The position numbers and the translations under genes were made by a program. Below are positions 48,603 through 59,529 of a stretch of DNA of 64,000 nt, in pieces. The notes beneath the pieces were generated by a model. It saw only the letters and a list, made by a program, of their open reading frames with translations. It searched no databases and had not been told where the DNA came from. Source of the stretch: Isoetes taiwanensis (Eukaryota > Streptophyta > Lycopodiopsida > Isoetales > Isoetaceae); contig JAJEKV010000025.1 of assembly GCA_021234155.1 (NCBI GenBank), forward strand, positions 5,127,310-5,191,309. Direction: 5' to 3'. Position 1 is the stretch's first letter. Every line of letters begins with the position of its first letter.

Positions 48603-48812
48603 GGAAGGGCATGATACCGGGAACCGTGATCAACCCAGCCCCACTCTTTTGACATTGTCCACATCATTTGTGCACCAAGTCGCCATTTGGAAGCAATCCT
48701 TTTACTCCTTATATCCTTGACCTTGTATTAGACCTATGCCAGCGAGATTGCTTGCATTTAAGTAGCTCAAGACTTGGAAGTTCCTTGCCTGTATATATTA
48801 CATACTGAGTGA

Positions 48813-48870
48813 GCAGAGTTCCATATGGGGAAGGTGCACCCTATTAGAATCCAGGTCTATCTAACATACC
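48813..48870 (+). repeat. 57-bp direct repeat, left member (copy 2)
   Basis: GAGTTCCATATGGGGAAGG, TGCACCCTATTAGAATCCA, then GTCTATCTAACATACCTT. Its partner is at 51,208-51,264, 2.4 kb away. Similar pairs exist in copy 1 (about 23,188 and 25,470). It lacks TG..CA ends, so it is not obviously an LTR. Confidence 0.75.
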
Positions 48871-51207
48871 TTATCGGACTCTCTAGTGTAAAGGGAGAGT
48901 CCTTGTTTTTTGGTTATCATTATTGGTACAAAAAATTTATCGCGACGGCCAAGACCACTGCAAACATTTCTCTTTCCAGCCGACTTGCTATTGTTTAAAT
49001 TGTGGTCGTTAAGCCTAACATAAATATGGATGTGCAAAATCTGTTTCAGTTTGAGCGATTGCAAAAGAAACCTTTGATATTAATTAGATACTTTTAAATT
49101 AATCGTTCCTTATGTTAGCTAATGTTTTTGTTGGTTGAACGAGTTTGGGAGTATGTTGTGCAAGACCATAGGTTGTCTCATCCATACAAAGGTCAAAATG
49201 TAATGCCATAAAAAGTTGTATCTCAAATTTATAAGTTCTATTTATTAGCACCTCATATGCTCTTAGAACTTCTCAGAGTGGCTTGGTCCCAAAATCGAAG
49301 TTATCAAAGATGCTACTCATCCAATAAAGAGGGGAATCAACTTCATCAATGATAACCCAATTATTGATATATCTAGAAATGAAGCCATTCATGGAGGTAA
49401 TGTCAAAGCACTCAAGTTGATGTTTTTATGGATCACTCTCCAAGTGAACAGAATCCATGACATGCAAACGCTACAGAGCAAGGGGGCATTAACATATAAC
49501 AATGTATTGAGTTAGGAAATAATATATAGTTAGGCATTCGATTGTTTATGTGAAATTGCAATGATTAATGAAATCCCTTTAGCTCAAACTTAAAACAATG
49601 AGGCCCATGCATGTATATGTCCTTAAATATTTCCAATCTCTGAACATAAATAATAAATGCCTCTCCTTGTTGATCAGTTGTCCTTCTATCCCTTTTCATG
49701 AATCTAGCAGATGACTCAAACTGTTCCTTATTTACCCATGTCATGGAAATTCAGAATTGCTATTCTTAATTACCAATAGTACGAGCAGAATACTTCTTAG
49801 CATCTTTATCCCCGGCATTTCGACCACTTCCTTTATTCCAGGCATTTCAACCACTGCACTAGATGTAATACCAGGAGGTGGGAGCGTATTTGCATTTGTT
49901 ACAACCACACCAGGTACACCAGAGGTGGCATCATTTTTGCATCAGACCCCTGTGCTCCCAGCATGCATGCCACAATCTGCCATGTTAAATGTATTTGCCA
50001 AAGATAGGCTATCAGCATCTAAACTTTCTTGAGGCTGCATATACAACCCGGAAGCATCCTTGTATATATCAACCTCTGTTCTTCTTCAGCTGAGGCTGAT
50101 AATACAATCCGGAATGCTGATGCATAATATTATATGGACCGTTGTTGGTTTGCAAAGTACTCATTTCCGGCCATATTTGGTCACTCAAATACTGGAGTTG
50201 CCCCTAAAGCTTTAGGCATATCAACAAGGCTTCTTCTTGTAACTCCAACCAAACCAAATAAGATTAACAATGTAGAGACAGACAAAATGTCAATTTATAA
50301 CACCCACTAACTAAGGCCACTGTCTGAAGCTATGATCAAAAGAACCTTGAGGTTCCATACTTCCAAAGGATGAATCATGCTCTGAAAACAAATACGCGGT
50401 CGAATGTGTGCTTGAAACCCAAAAATATCTGTTTCGCTTGATGGATTTGCATTGTGCCTAAAGGCATTCATCCAGTGCAAACCCTCTTTGATCCCTTGCT
50501 TTCAAACACACAAAGTATAGCGACTCCAACGGTGCTTTGTTTTTTTCCCCCTTCCCCAAGCACTATTTCTTTCTCCCTTTCCCAAGGCTGGGCCCTTTTT
50601 TTCAAACCTTCAGCGACCCCCCTGCTTTCAAGTCCCGGCTATGGCGTGTAAATGTGCATAACTCTGCCCATCGGCTTCATTTAATGTGCACCGCTCTGTA
50701 CATGATTCAATTATGAAGCAGGGGGGCTTGCTTCCAGAGGAAGAAAGGGGAAGATCCACCAGATGCCCCAATCTAAACAAATCGTCCCCTCTTCATAACG
50801 TGGCTATCAGAACTCAGATCTAAATACATGGCAGATTCAAGCACAGAAGCTGAAATAATTTACTACAAGCACAGATATATACTTGATTTTCGCCCTTCTA
50901 CAAATTCAAAGCTTCTGCTGCTAAGAGCAGATCACAAATACCTATCTGGGTTCTCTGCAATAGATGGAGCGTGTGCCGCTTTCCAGCTCTGGCGATGGCG
51001 ATGCAAGGCGCCATAGCCAAGCCAAATCCGACCGCATGGCACACCGGCCAAATCCCTTATTTCGTTGTTTTTTTCTATATTTTTTAAAGCCCTATTTTTC
51101 CCTCAGAAAGGTACGTGTCAATTTTATGAGGAAGCATCAATTAAGAATATTCCAAAAGCATATTTATAGGAGAATTATATATGTTAGGTAGGTTGATAAC
51201 TAGTTAT

Positions 51208-51264
51208 GAGTTCCATATGGGGAAGGTGCACCCTATTAGAATCCACGTCTATCTAATATACCTT
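51208..51264 (+). repeat. 57-bp direct repeat, right member (copy 2)
   Basis: Differs from the left member at only two or three positions, for example CACGTC for CAGGTC and AATATACC for AACATACC. Confidence 0.75.
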
Positions 51265-51932
51265 GAACCATTCATAGCCCCAAATTGTGCATCAACATTT
51301 GATGGTTAAGATTGAATCCACTTTTGGACCCACTTTATCCAGTGGTGTATATTGAGTTGAATCGCGCTACTTGCACGCAAGTTATCGTTAAATAGTCTAT
51401 AAAAACCATCTAAGAGGACCCATTTCACCTTCCTCATGCACCATTGGAGCACCAGCAAATTTGAATCAAAACTCATGTAAGTCCTCGGAAATTCAAGGGC
51501 TCTATGGATTGTGTAAACATTCAAGATATGCTGAATTAGAAAAAGCATTTGCAAATACTATTCACAATCTTTAGTATAGGGAATTGAATCTCACTGACAT
51601 CAATCGGAACCAATTTGCTTCTCCAGACATAATGCACAATCCCTAAGAACCGTGCATTATGCCTAGGGGCTATTCCCATGCAGAATGCTCATGCATGTAC
51701 ATGCAAATGAAAGTATATTTTTTCCATATTTTAATGATAAGTACATGCTTAGTAATTCCATGCAATGCATCTACAACAATTCAGATCCATACCTAATATT
51801 CAATGATCTTATTATATCTCCTACCTAGTCTATCAATTTGCCTCCTTGTCGAGCATGTCTTTCCATTGCGCATTTAGCCGTCATCTTGTACATTGTCATT
51901 TTCATGTAATAGTTCTTGACACTCCTCCATGT

Positions 51933-52310
51933 TTACATACAAGTTTTGATCAATACATATCTCTTGTTGTACTGAAGTATCATTCTCATCAATGTCGAGG
52001 AAAACAAATATCCCATTGTTACATTCTTTTTCCTCTTCAATAGATTCATCTTCATTATTGTTGTTGGAATCTCAATGTCATACATGCCCCCTCCCTCAAT
52101 GTCCATAGCCATGTCCCCTCCCTCAACAACATCCAGACCTTCTCCTCCTCCAACCTCATCCATGCCTTCTCCCTCAATGTCCACAGCCATGCCCCCTCTC
52201 TCAACATAGATGCCTTTTCTTCCTTCATCTTCTACATCCTCTGCAAGAGAAGGCACTACCTCATAATTGTTATCTGTCGTGGGTGACCTGCACGAAAGTA
52301 CCCAGATCAA
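51933..52310 (-). pseudogene. Acidic, glycine-rich tail of the CACTA protein (copy 2)
   Basis: An open frame of 125 codons following the DUF4216 segment. It has EDVEDEGRKGIYVERGG, then two imperfect repeats GGMAVDIEGEGMDEV and GGDMAMDIEGGGMYDI. Acidic tails after DUF4216 are common in CACTA proteins. The final part is in a different composition, and the frame may be shifted there. Copy 1 counterpart is 26,225-26,530. Confidence 0.5.
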
Positions 52311-54601
52311 TAACCTATGAAAAAAATGGCATTGCTTTTACTCATGGTGAGGATTTAACCTACATCACACATAGCCAATCTCGATCATTAGGTGCAGGGT
52401 GCAGATATATTTGTTGACACTTCTCTGGAAAAATGTAAGGGTCATTGTCTTCTAGAATCAAACACGTGGACTTGACTTGAACTAAACCACTAAATCCATG
52501 ACGAAATGTGGCATTCCTGCCCTGTAATGGTGCATCAAACCATCGAACTCGAAACAGGACTTTGATGAATTGTCGGAAATCAAGTTCCAATATTTGTTGT
52601 ATTTTTCCAACATATTCAGGTTCATGTCCCTTGCACTAGCTCGACTTACAATTGTAAAAATAGATATCACACCACAATCAAAAGTGACACAACCTTCATC
52701 CCTTTTCTGAACCCAAAACTGGTGGCCATTGCAAATATATCCATTGTATAATGAGACCCACAAAATCGAGCAAAGATTGAGATAATGTAAACAAGTACAG
52801 GCTTCAAAGGAATGTAACTTACCCAACTTGAAGGTCCAAAGGCAATTTCCCTTTCCTCATCTGTTATAGAGTTGGGGTCCTCTCTCTTTGATGCTAAGGC
52901 TGTGTTTAATATCTACATAATCAAAGTTTGTAGATGAACTTACCAGCACCTTTCAAATGAGGAGCAGTACCCGGTTGGCATCTTCACTTCTTTAATAGAC
53001 TCTCGCACAATATCCAAGTTCTTTTTAGACAAAATCCATGGCGGGCGAGATTTTGGATTCTTTAAACTTGTATTACGACGGGGCTCTAATAATAAACAAT
53101 CTTGTCGAGAAGCAACACTATCTTTCTCTCCCCTGATGTTGCCGTAGAGAATCTGAAATATTTTTCATGATATGCATTGGATCGAAGAAAGCCGTGTACT
53201 TCAACTCCCGCAAGTATGGTAACTCAAAGAGTATAGATAATCATTTCATGCCATTTGGAGGAGTGACAATGATGTCATCGGGACCTTCATAAACATCGCT
53301 TGCACATTCAGCATGCCTTGTCTTCTGCACGTTCCCATTGATCAAGCCAATCTCTTGTGGTCATCTGTTCTTGGTAGGGTTCCCCTACGTAATGGATGAT
53401 CCATTGGTAAAAATCTTTCATGGCTCTCGTATATATATTTCTTCGATGAACCAGAGTATCTTGATGTGATTTAATCACCACAACGTACACAAGCATATTG
53501 ACCTTTAGTTTCTAGACCTATAGATATAAAAATAATTTGTATTATCGATGCAATTTTCATACAAACAATGCCCTTAAAATAAATAAAAAGAACAAGAACA
53601 TACCGTTACATATGCTAAGACCAGGATAGTCATGCATTGTGCACATTAATATAGCCTTCAGTGTAAATCTTTGCTTCCTAGATATTGTCTTAGAGATATC
53701 TACCATGGAAATGCCACTCCATAGAGTTTTCAAGTCGTCAGTTAAGTGTGATAGATATGCATCAAACTTCTTAGGTTGTGAAGGGCTTGCAATGACTCCC
53801 ACTACATTTTATCGAAAAAATCGTATTCCTAATAGGACTAAATCAATTGTACAAACCTGGAATTATCATGCTCAAGATAATATGACCCCGTTTTATGGAC
53901 TCATGTGGAGGGATGTTGTAGTTTACAAGCATGACTGGCCATGTGGGCCCGCGAGGTCGTCTGGATTGCGAAAAAAGGATTGATCTATTGCCGCACCAAA
54001 GTGAATATATCTTGGTTCATTCTGCAATTCGGGCCATCTATTATTTATAAATCTCCATGCCTTGAATCAATGGAATGCGTGATACTCCATCAGAACTAGT
54101 TATTCACATGCCAAACCATCAAGGCAACAATCTCCTTTGTCCTAAACATGTGTTTAAGTCTAGGAATTATAGGAAAATACCACAATACCTTGCATGGAAT
54201 GGTCGAGCTTTAGCCATCTTTACGGTACCTTGACTCAACATTAGGACAATGAACCATATCCTTGGTATTCTTATTATATAAGGTACACTCATTTGGACGT
54301 ACGTGGATATTCTCGTCCTCAAAACCAAGTGCCTTTATGAGTTTACGTGCTTCAGAACGACTAGAAGGAACCTTGTTTTCAGGAGGCAATATCTTGCTAA
54401 TAAGTCTGCATACACAAATATATGATGATTAAGCCAACAAAGATAAATTAATAAAATTTTATATGTTCTAGAATTAAGCGTTGGGAAGGGAAGAAAGAAC
54501 CTTAATATTGCATCAACTGCAACATTTGATATCTTATATTGCCCTTGTAAGTTGAGGAGGCATAGGTTAAATGTCAATCTCGATATTTTACAACCTTCAT
54601 A
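51933..54601 (-). mobile_element. CACTA (En/Spm) transposon: Tnp2 transposase (most of it) and DUF4216-like region (copy 2)
   Basis: Reading down the minus strand: 54,601-54,470 gives YEGCKISRLTFNLCLLNLQG and KISNVAVDAIL (Tnp2 N-terminal part). 54,420-54,200 is the next segment. 53,990-53,560 gives SQPKKFDAYLSHLTDDLK, then FTLKAILMCTMHDYPG, the Transposase_21 signature. 53,270-52,930 carries the FDPMHIMKNIFQ-like stretch and the VKMPTGY end of Tnp2. 52,850-52,360 has KRDEGCVTFDCGVISIFT, FRVRWFDAP and IFPEKCQQIYL, the DUF4216 domain common in CACTA proteins. Frame breaks occur between the pieces. The proteins cut and paste CACTA DNA; these copies are broken as written. Neither CACTA terminus was found. 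Confidence 0.85.
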
Positions 54602-54604
54602 TAA

Positions 54605-54645
54605 CACAACGAAAAAGGTGCTCACATCCCCCGGAAAATCCCCCA
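54605..54645 (+). repeat. Left terminal inverted repeat of the nested element
   Basis: First 19 bases identical to the inverted right end; then the CCCCCGGAAAATCCCCC stretch matches the right end with small gaps. Confidence 0.85.
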
Positions 54646-54759
54646 TTGAGGAACCGGGGGACTTGAGAGCAAGGGGTTATTTCTTTTGCAACGAGGAATT
54701 TCTTAACAAAGAGGTATATTGTATGGGGGGGACATTAGCGAAAACGAGGGATTCTTGAA

Positions 54760-55015
54760 CAAAAGGGTACATTTTAATGGGGAAATTAGTAGAAATAGGG
54801 GATTGCAAATACACATTGGGGTATTTTCAAGAAAGGGGAATTGGGTCAAAAGGGAATTTGCGAATGCATTAGGGTAATTTCAAGAAAAAGAGGCTGGTTC
54901 AAAAAGGGAATTTACAAATGGATTGGGGTATTTTCAAGAAAAGGGGACTAATTCAAAAGGGAATTTGCAAATGGTTTGGAGTATTTCCAAATAAAAGGGG
55001 ATTGAATGAAAGGAA
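54760..55015 (+). repeat. G-rich array near the left end of the nested element, unit about 65 bp
   Basis: About four degenerate units of AAAGGGAATTTGCAAATGG, (AT)TGGGGTATTTTCAAGAAA, AGGGGANTNNNTC. Runs of three to four G per unit occur on the plus strand. Copy 1 counterpart about 28,950-29,190. Confidence 0.72.
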
Positions 55016-55819
55016 AATTACTAAATAAACTGAGGACTGCAATAAGTACCAAGGTATTTTCAAGCAAAAGGGTAGCTTGAAAAAAAAAGCAATGCCACGT
55101 TCCTTCCAGGAGCTTTCAGTTGGTGAAGGTTGCCTGGCGTGGCCTTCTTCATCCCCAAATTACCTCAAAGAACAAAAATTGCAGAAAAGATAGGAGGCCA
55201 GTAGTAGAAACACGAAAATTACAGATGATTGTAGTAAGAGACTCAAAGTAGTTGTAGGGCTTGGAAATCCATTGGAACATGCCACGTGGCACAATTTGAT
55301 TGGACCTGGTGCTAGGAGGGCAAGGAATTTTTCCGAAATTATGAGTTAAATTTAGAGCAATGTTTTAAGCCAAAAAAGAACATATGTCGAGTTTTTTGGA
55401 CGGTGATAAGTGACAAAGGAAATGTGTTGGCAAACCCTATAAATATGGCGGAGGCATGCACGCACGAATGTTCCTGAATCGAGCGTATTCATCTACACGA
55501 GACCAGAGATGCTCGACATCTTTTGGTTGTAAACTCTCCAAAGTTTGCTTCAAATCCACCATGAATTTCGTGTAAAATCATATGGCTATTGCTTGAGTAC
55601 CTTCCTTTCTGATTAAGATATATAATACGGTTTTATATGCGCTATATAAAGGCACCTAAACTACTTGGTAAAAGGCATTGGAATCATTTACGCTTACATG
55701 CAAGTCGATGATTTGCGGCCCTCTTTCAGGTAGAAAACAAGTAATATTTACATTGCTTGAAGCTCGGTTTAGGAATTTGGACCCGGATCTTCACGTTTGA
55801 ATGTCTGTATGATTTCCTT

Positions 55820-56330
55820 GAGGCTTAAGAATACTTTGGCGACCTGAGGGATCTCAGAACAAAGGCCATACGAGGACAAAACTCATTGATCTGCTGCTGA
55901 GAAGGGCATGCATTGAGCATGGCAATTCTCAGCCAACAAAAACCAGCTGCTAGAGCTTTGCATAAGATGGATCCAAACAGAGGGAAAGCTGTGTTAATAT
56001 CAAGAGATCTATGTCTGGTTTGCAGCAATGTGCTAAGGCAAACCTGATCCCAGCCTGCAATATTGAGAGGGTGGAGCTGTCTATCAATGAAAAAGATGAG
56101 ATTTCAGAGGATGATGACATCTTTTCATTTAGCTGATGAGATGCAACTTAAATCTAGTTGCATTTTTTCTTTTATGTTCTCCAAGCCTTGAGCAAACTGT
56201 ATTTTAATTGCTGCCTCTGCCTCTCCATTAGTACATATGGATATAGTAACAATATCTTTGGTTTTTTGTGATTCCAATTTAGTTAGTTCCCTCTTCCCCT
56301 TTCTTTGCAGATCACGTGTTCAACTCTGTT
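55820..56330 (-). pseudogene. Coding-like patches carried by the nested element (copy 2)
   Basis: 56,325-56,135 is open for about 64 codons and reads KRELTKLESQKTKDIVTIS, NGEAEAAIKIQFAQGLENIK and EKMQLDLSCISSAK, a charged, helix-forming stretch. 56,028-55,825 is open for 67 codons, with SLDINTAFPLFGSILCKAL and RIAMLNACPSQQQI. Neither resembles a transposase and I do not recognise the host gene. Both are also visible, shifted, in copy 1 (30,518-30,273 and 30,268-30,041). Capture of host exons is the simplest reading. Confidence 0.35.
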
Positions 56331-56854
56331 TTGTTAATATCCATTTAGACCTAAACCCCTTCTGAGCAAGTTGTTTCCATGAATACAAAGGAGGAGATTT
56401 TACAGGCCATGGATGACTTTACCAAACATCGTAATGGATTTGAAGGTTCTTAGTTAAACTTTGAACCCTATTGAATGTCTCATTTACAGGAGAATGAGAT
56501 ATATTTACAGGAAAATATATCTTCAAATATTTGGTGTATCCAAAACTTGAAAAAGTTGTAAAATGATGATTCTGGTTGTACTTGCTTATTTGTCAGCTGG
56601 GAATTCTACTTCTACATATTGCTATGTACCTCGACTGTGAATTTGTGAAATGGACTATACATGACCGAAATGTAATTCTTTTGCAATGAAGACTTAGCTT
56701 TTTATTTACAAATGAAATTTGATGACGTGAAATTGTGAATCTGGAATTTGAATTCAAAAGCTAGATAAGTTGCTTAGAATATAGGTAACCAAATTCACCG
56801 GAAAATATAATTACCAGGAATGTTTTACAACTAAATAGCATAACGGGGTATAAT

Positions 56855-57150
56855 GGGGTATTTCTATAACAGGGTATTATATAAATGAGGGTATTATATT
56901 ATAAACAAATGAGGGTATTATATTACAAATGGGGGATCATGGCCAAACTGGGATTATGACCAAACTAGGAAAGGGGGGATTATAGCCAAATGTAATAGGG
57001 TATTGTTTTACAAACAAAGAAAGGGGGAATTATGGCAAAATGTAATAGGGTATTATCGTACAAATAAGGAAAGGGGGGATTATGGCCAAATACCCCGATT
57101 CTAAAAATCCATTTTATACCCCATTGTTCTATAGAAAAAGGGGATTCTAT
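56855..57150 (+). repeat. G-rich array near the right end of the nested element, unit about 55-62 bp
   Basis: Units built on AAAGGGGGGATTATGGCCAAA and TGTAATAGGGTATTNTNNTACAAA, about four to five copies with decreasing likeness. It is G-rich on the same (plus) strand as the left array, so the two arrays are in direct rather than inverted arrangement. Copy 1 counterpart about 31,015-31,270. Confidence 0.7.
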
Positions 57151-57205
57151 AGGCATTTTGGGGGGGTATTTTCCGGGGTATTGGAGCACCTTTTTCGTTG
57201 TGTAA

Positions 57206-57490
57206 CTTTGTTTTGGCATCCTGGATTATCTGATCATCAAGATATTCAAGTGGATCTACCTCAATGACTTCGTCAACCTCATGGGCGTGCATATCTTGTT
57301 TGTCAATGTCATTATCAATGCCTTGCATGAGAAATTCAAGTTGAGCATGCTCATACAACAAATCTTGAGTCGTCTCATCATAAGCATGACCAGTGTTTTG
57401 TTCCACATTCCCATTAACCATAAGATTTTCACGTGCAAACTTTTCCATATCATCACGGTGGAACTTTGATATACGAGGAGCATATGGTAC
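57206..57490 (-). mobile_element. CACTA Tnp2 N-terminal segment upstream of the insertion (copy 2)
   Basis: The frame 57,448-57,203 reads NGNVEQNTGHAYDETTQDLL, EFLMQGIDNDIDKQD, then DDQIIQDAKTKL, where the nested element interrupts it. This acidic stretch before the D-A-x-x-x-L-Y-x-G-C block is normal in plant Tnp2. A possible 3' splice site lies near 57,492. Confidence 0.75.
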
Positions 57491-57974
57491 CTACACCAAA
57501 AGAACCGTTTATCCAATATGTCAAGACCCTTGCTTTTAAGCCATTAACCATTTTTTTCAAGAATTATAATGAATGTTTGGAATCTTACCATTAGATATAA
57601 AGTTGCAAGTAAGCACAACAATAAGTACGAACACATGAATTGAATAAAAAGAAAAGAAAAATGAAAGAAACATAATACACTTTGAATAGCATTAAGTGTT
57701 GCACATAGAATATAAGCATTAGCTTGATGGTGTTAAGTATGCACAACATTAAGTATGAGTACATGATTGAAAAAATAAAGCAAAGGGAAATGAAACAAGA
57801 ACAATAGTATTGAGATTTAATAAGATAAGTATCATTGACATCAAGTGGCGATTTAATAAACAAGAAAGTTTGTTTTAAAGAATTAAAAGTATTTATCTCC
57901 ACAAAAACCGATCAATACACTAGTTTGTTTTAAAGAATTGAAAGTATTTATCTCCACAAAAACTGATCAGGTAT
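57491..57974. other. Between Tnp2 and the SET remnant, no gene recognised (copy 2)
   Basis: AT-rich. A 103-codon minus-strand frame (57,902-57,591) is rich in F, I, L and Y, lacks motifs, and looks like non-coding sequence. The phrase TTTGTTTTAAAGAATT + AAAAGTATTTATCTCC occurs twice (about 57,868 and 57,926). Confidence 0.4.
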
Positions 57975-59056
57975 AGTCTCATGAAATTCATAGTCCCAAA
58001 ATAACTCGTTGCCATCTCTGAGGCTCTTGATAGCAACAACCATAACAAGTGCTTACACATTCTTGTCATGAACTCCTCGCAATCATTACTTCTTTCTTCA
58101 AACATGCAATTGACGATATTTTTATTGGCACCACCATTGTTGATCAACCATGCTATATTGCCATGTTCTTCCACACAAGCATCAATATAAGATCTCTTGT
58201 CATCATTGTAGTATGATCTCGTTTCCATAGTGCATGCATTTCTGTTGCAACTGTATATCATCATAGAAAACGAATAATATATTAATGCCTCCCACTCTGA
58301 TGCACTATAATACTCTAGACCTCCATAGATCATTAAAGGAATGAGAATGAGAATGATTTTTTATCGTCCACTCGAGGCCAATCGGCCTATGGGACCCATT
58401 AATAAGCGACAAACTTATTCTTGTCCGGGTTAAAAACCCCGCCCAAAGGGTTTTCGAGGGAAAAACCGTGGCGATAATAAGAATGCCGCCAAACCTGCAT
58501 AAAGTATACATCAATGTATATATACATGTCAAGTGTGCCTGAGGACATAGCTGATCTCGCATGTCCATAACCTCCTCGAAGGTATGATCCCAAAGACCCA
58601 CGTCGGATCTTTGTGCTCAATGTCACATGTAATGGTGGCGGGGGCTGACCAACTAACTCCGATTATAAGCGTCGTCCCAATTTGATCATATCTTTGGGCA
58701 ACTTTGAAGGGTATGAGATTCATCCTCAATGACTCCCATTTGGCGGCATGACAGAGCTCATCCTGGCGTGGCTCACCAATCCATCTGCCCGTCTCAATTC
58801 GAAGATGATGTGCCCCTGTGCGAATGGAGGCAATGAGTGAATTATATCCAACACGAATGTTTTGGGCAATGAATAATCCCCTTCCAGATCTAGGGAGCGT
58901 AGACTGCTTTATTACATACCAGCGACCCCAATAAGTGAATATGTCACCTAAATTGGGAAATGGACCACTAAATAGATCTAATCTTCGTCGATCTATAGGT
59001 TTTAATAATCTCTTAGTGCGACGCGACATCTCTAAATCAGGTATGCCACACCGCAC
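57975..59056 (-). pseudogene. SET-domain (lysine methyltransferase-like) gene remnant next to the CACTA transposase (copy 2)
   Basis: Three SET landmarks occur in order on the minus strand. QSTLPRSGRGLFIAQNI (about 58,910-58,860) fits the N-terminal G-x-G-L-F-A motif. NIAWLINNGGANKNIVNCMF (about 58,165-58,105) fits the substrate/cofactor block (F-I-N-H-x-x-x-P-N). ALVMVVAIKSLRDGNELFWD, then YEF (about 58,052-57,980), fits the final A-T-R-D-I-x-x-G-E-E-L-x-F-D-Y-G motif. Active SET proteins transfer methyl groups from SAM to lysine. The catalytic tyrosine is kept, but histidine of NH is asparagine here. Frames change between blocks and about 450 bases in the middle are unassigned. It could be a separate host gene fragment or cargo of the CACTA element. 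Confidence 0.52.
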
Positions 59057-59191
59057 AACTTGGTAAGTACTTCCACTAGGTACATTTATGTGGCTTGATC
59101 TACGGGTCCTATAGTGGGATGCACTCTGTGCAGAATCTATTCCATCATCATCTCTAACATGTCTCTAAACTTCCCTCGAAAATTTGATTAT

Positions 59192-59199
59192 GGCTCGTT
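59192..59199. repeat. hAT target-site duplication, left (GGCTCGTT)
   Basis: Identical to 63,444-63,451 on the other side of the element. Eight bases is the length expected for hAT. Confidence 0.88.
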
Positions 59200-59529
59200 C
59201 AGCGTTGGGGAAACTTTCAAACCTTGTTAGGAAAATTTCCTACAAGTCCTAAAACCATTCGAAAATTATAAATTATAGCTGGAAGCTCCCTGCTGCTAAC
59301 ACCTCAAACCAGATATATACAAATTCAATATCTATTTTTTTTAAAAAAAAAAAACTTCACAAATCATTAAATAGCTTGAATAAACTTGATAATTAGACCT
59401 TCAGTCAAAGATTTAACATAAAAGCCTTTAGTTTAATCAAAAAGAAAACTTACAATGCTTCAATGCTTCATAACAGTAACTAATACTCATAAAATAAAAG
59501 TGAATACATAATACTTATTGTTCAAGAAA

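Larger units (their letters stand above)
48603..51930. other. Unassigned DNA between LRR and CACTA genes (copy 2)
   Basis: A 91-codon plus-strand frame (49,757-50,032) with a repeated FIPGIST phrase has no known domain. On the minus strand the same stretch also gives protein-like pieces (VNKEQFESSARFMKRDRR near 49,700), interrupted by stops. Either could be a decayed gene, and I cannot choose. The segment 50,385-50,690 is pyrimidine-rich and very different from copy 1. Confidence 0.3.
54605..57202. mobile_element. 2,598-bp non-autonomous TIR element inserted in the CACTA Tnp2 gene (copy 2)
   Basis: Both ends read inward as CACAACGAAAAAGGTGCTC (19 bp perfect), followed by a looser match with CCCCGGAAAAT and C-runs. 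TAA at 54,602-54,604 and at 57,203-57,205 is a 3-bp target duplication. Removing the element and one TAA joins the Tnp2 frame as KTKL-YEGCK, which fits the family. A 3-bp TWA duplication suits PIF/Harbinger, while CAC at the tip suits CACTA; the superfamily is unresolved. No transposase is seen inside. It holds two G-rich arrays and a coding-like patch. Confidence 0.82.

Noticed and set aside
48813-51264. LTR retrotransposon bounded by the 57-bp repeats
   Set aside because: No TG..CA ends, no primer-binding site or polypurine tract, and no gag or pol between them.
57591-57902. 103-codon minus-strand frame between Tnp2 and SET
   Set aside because: Low-complexity F/I/L/Y composition; frame not maintained in copy 1.
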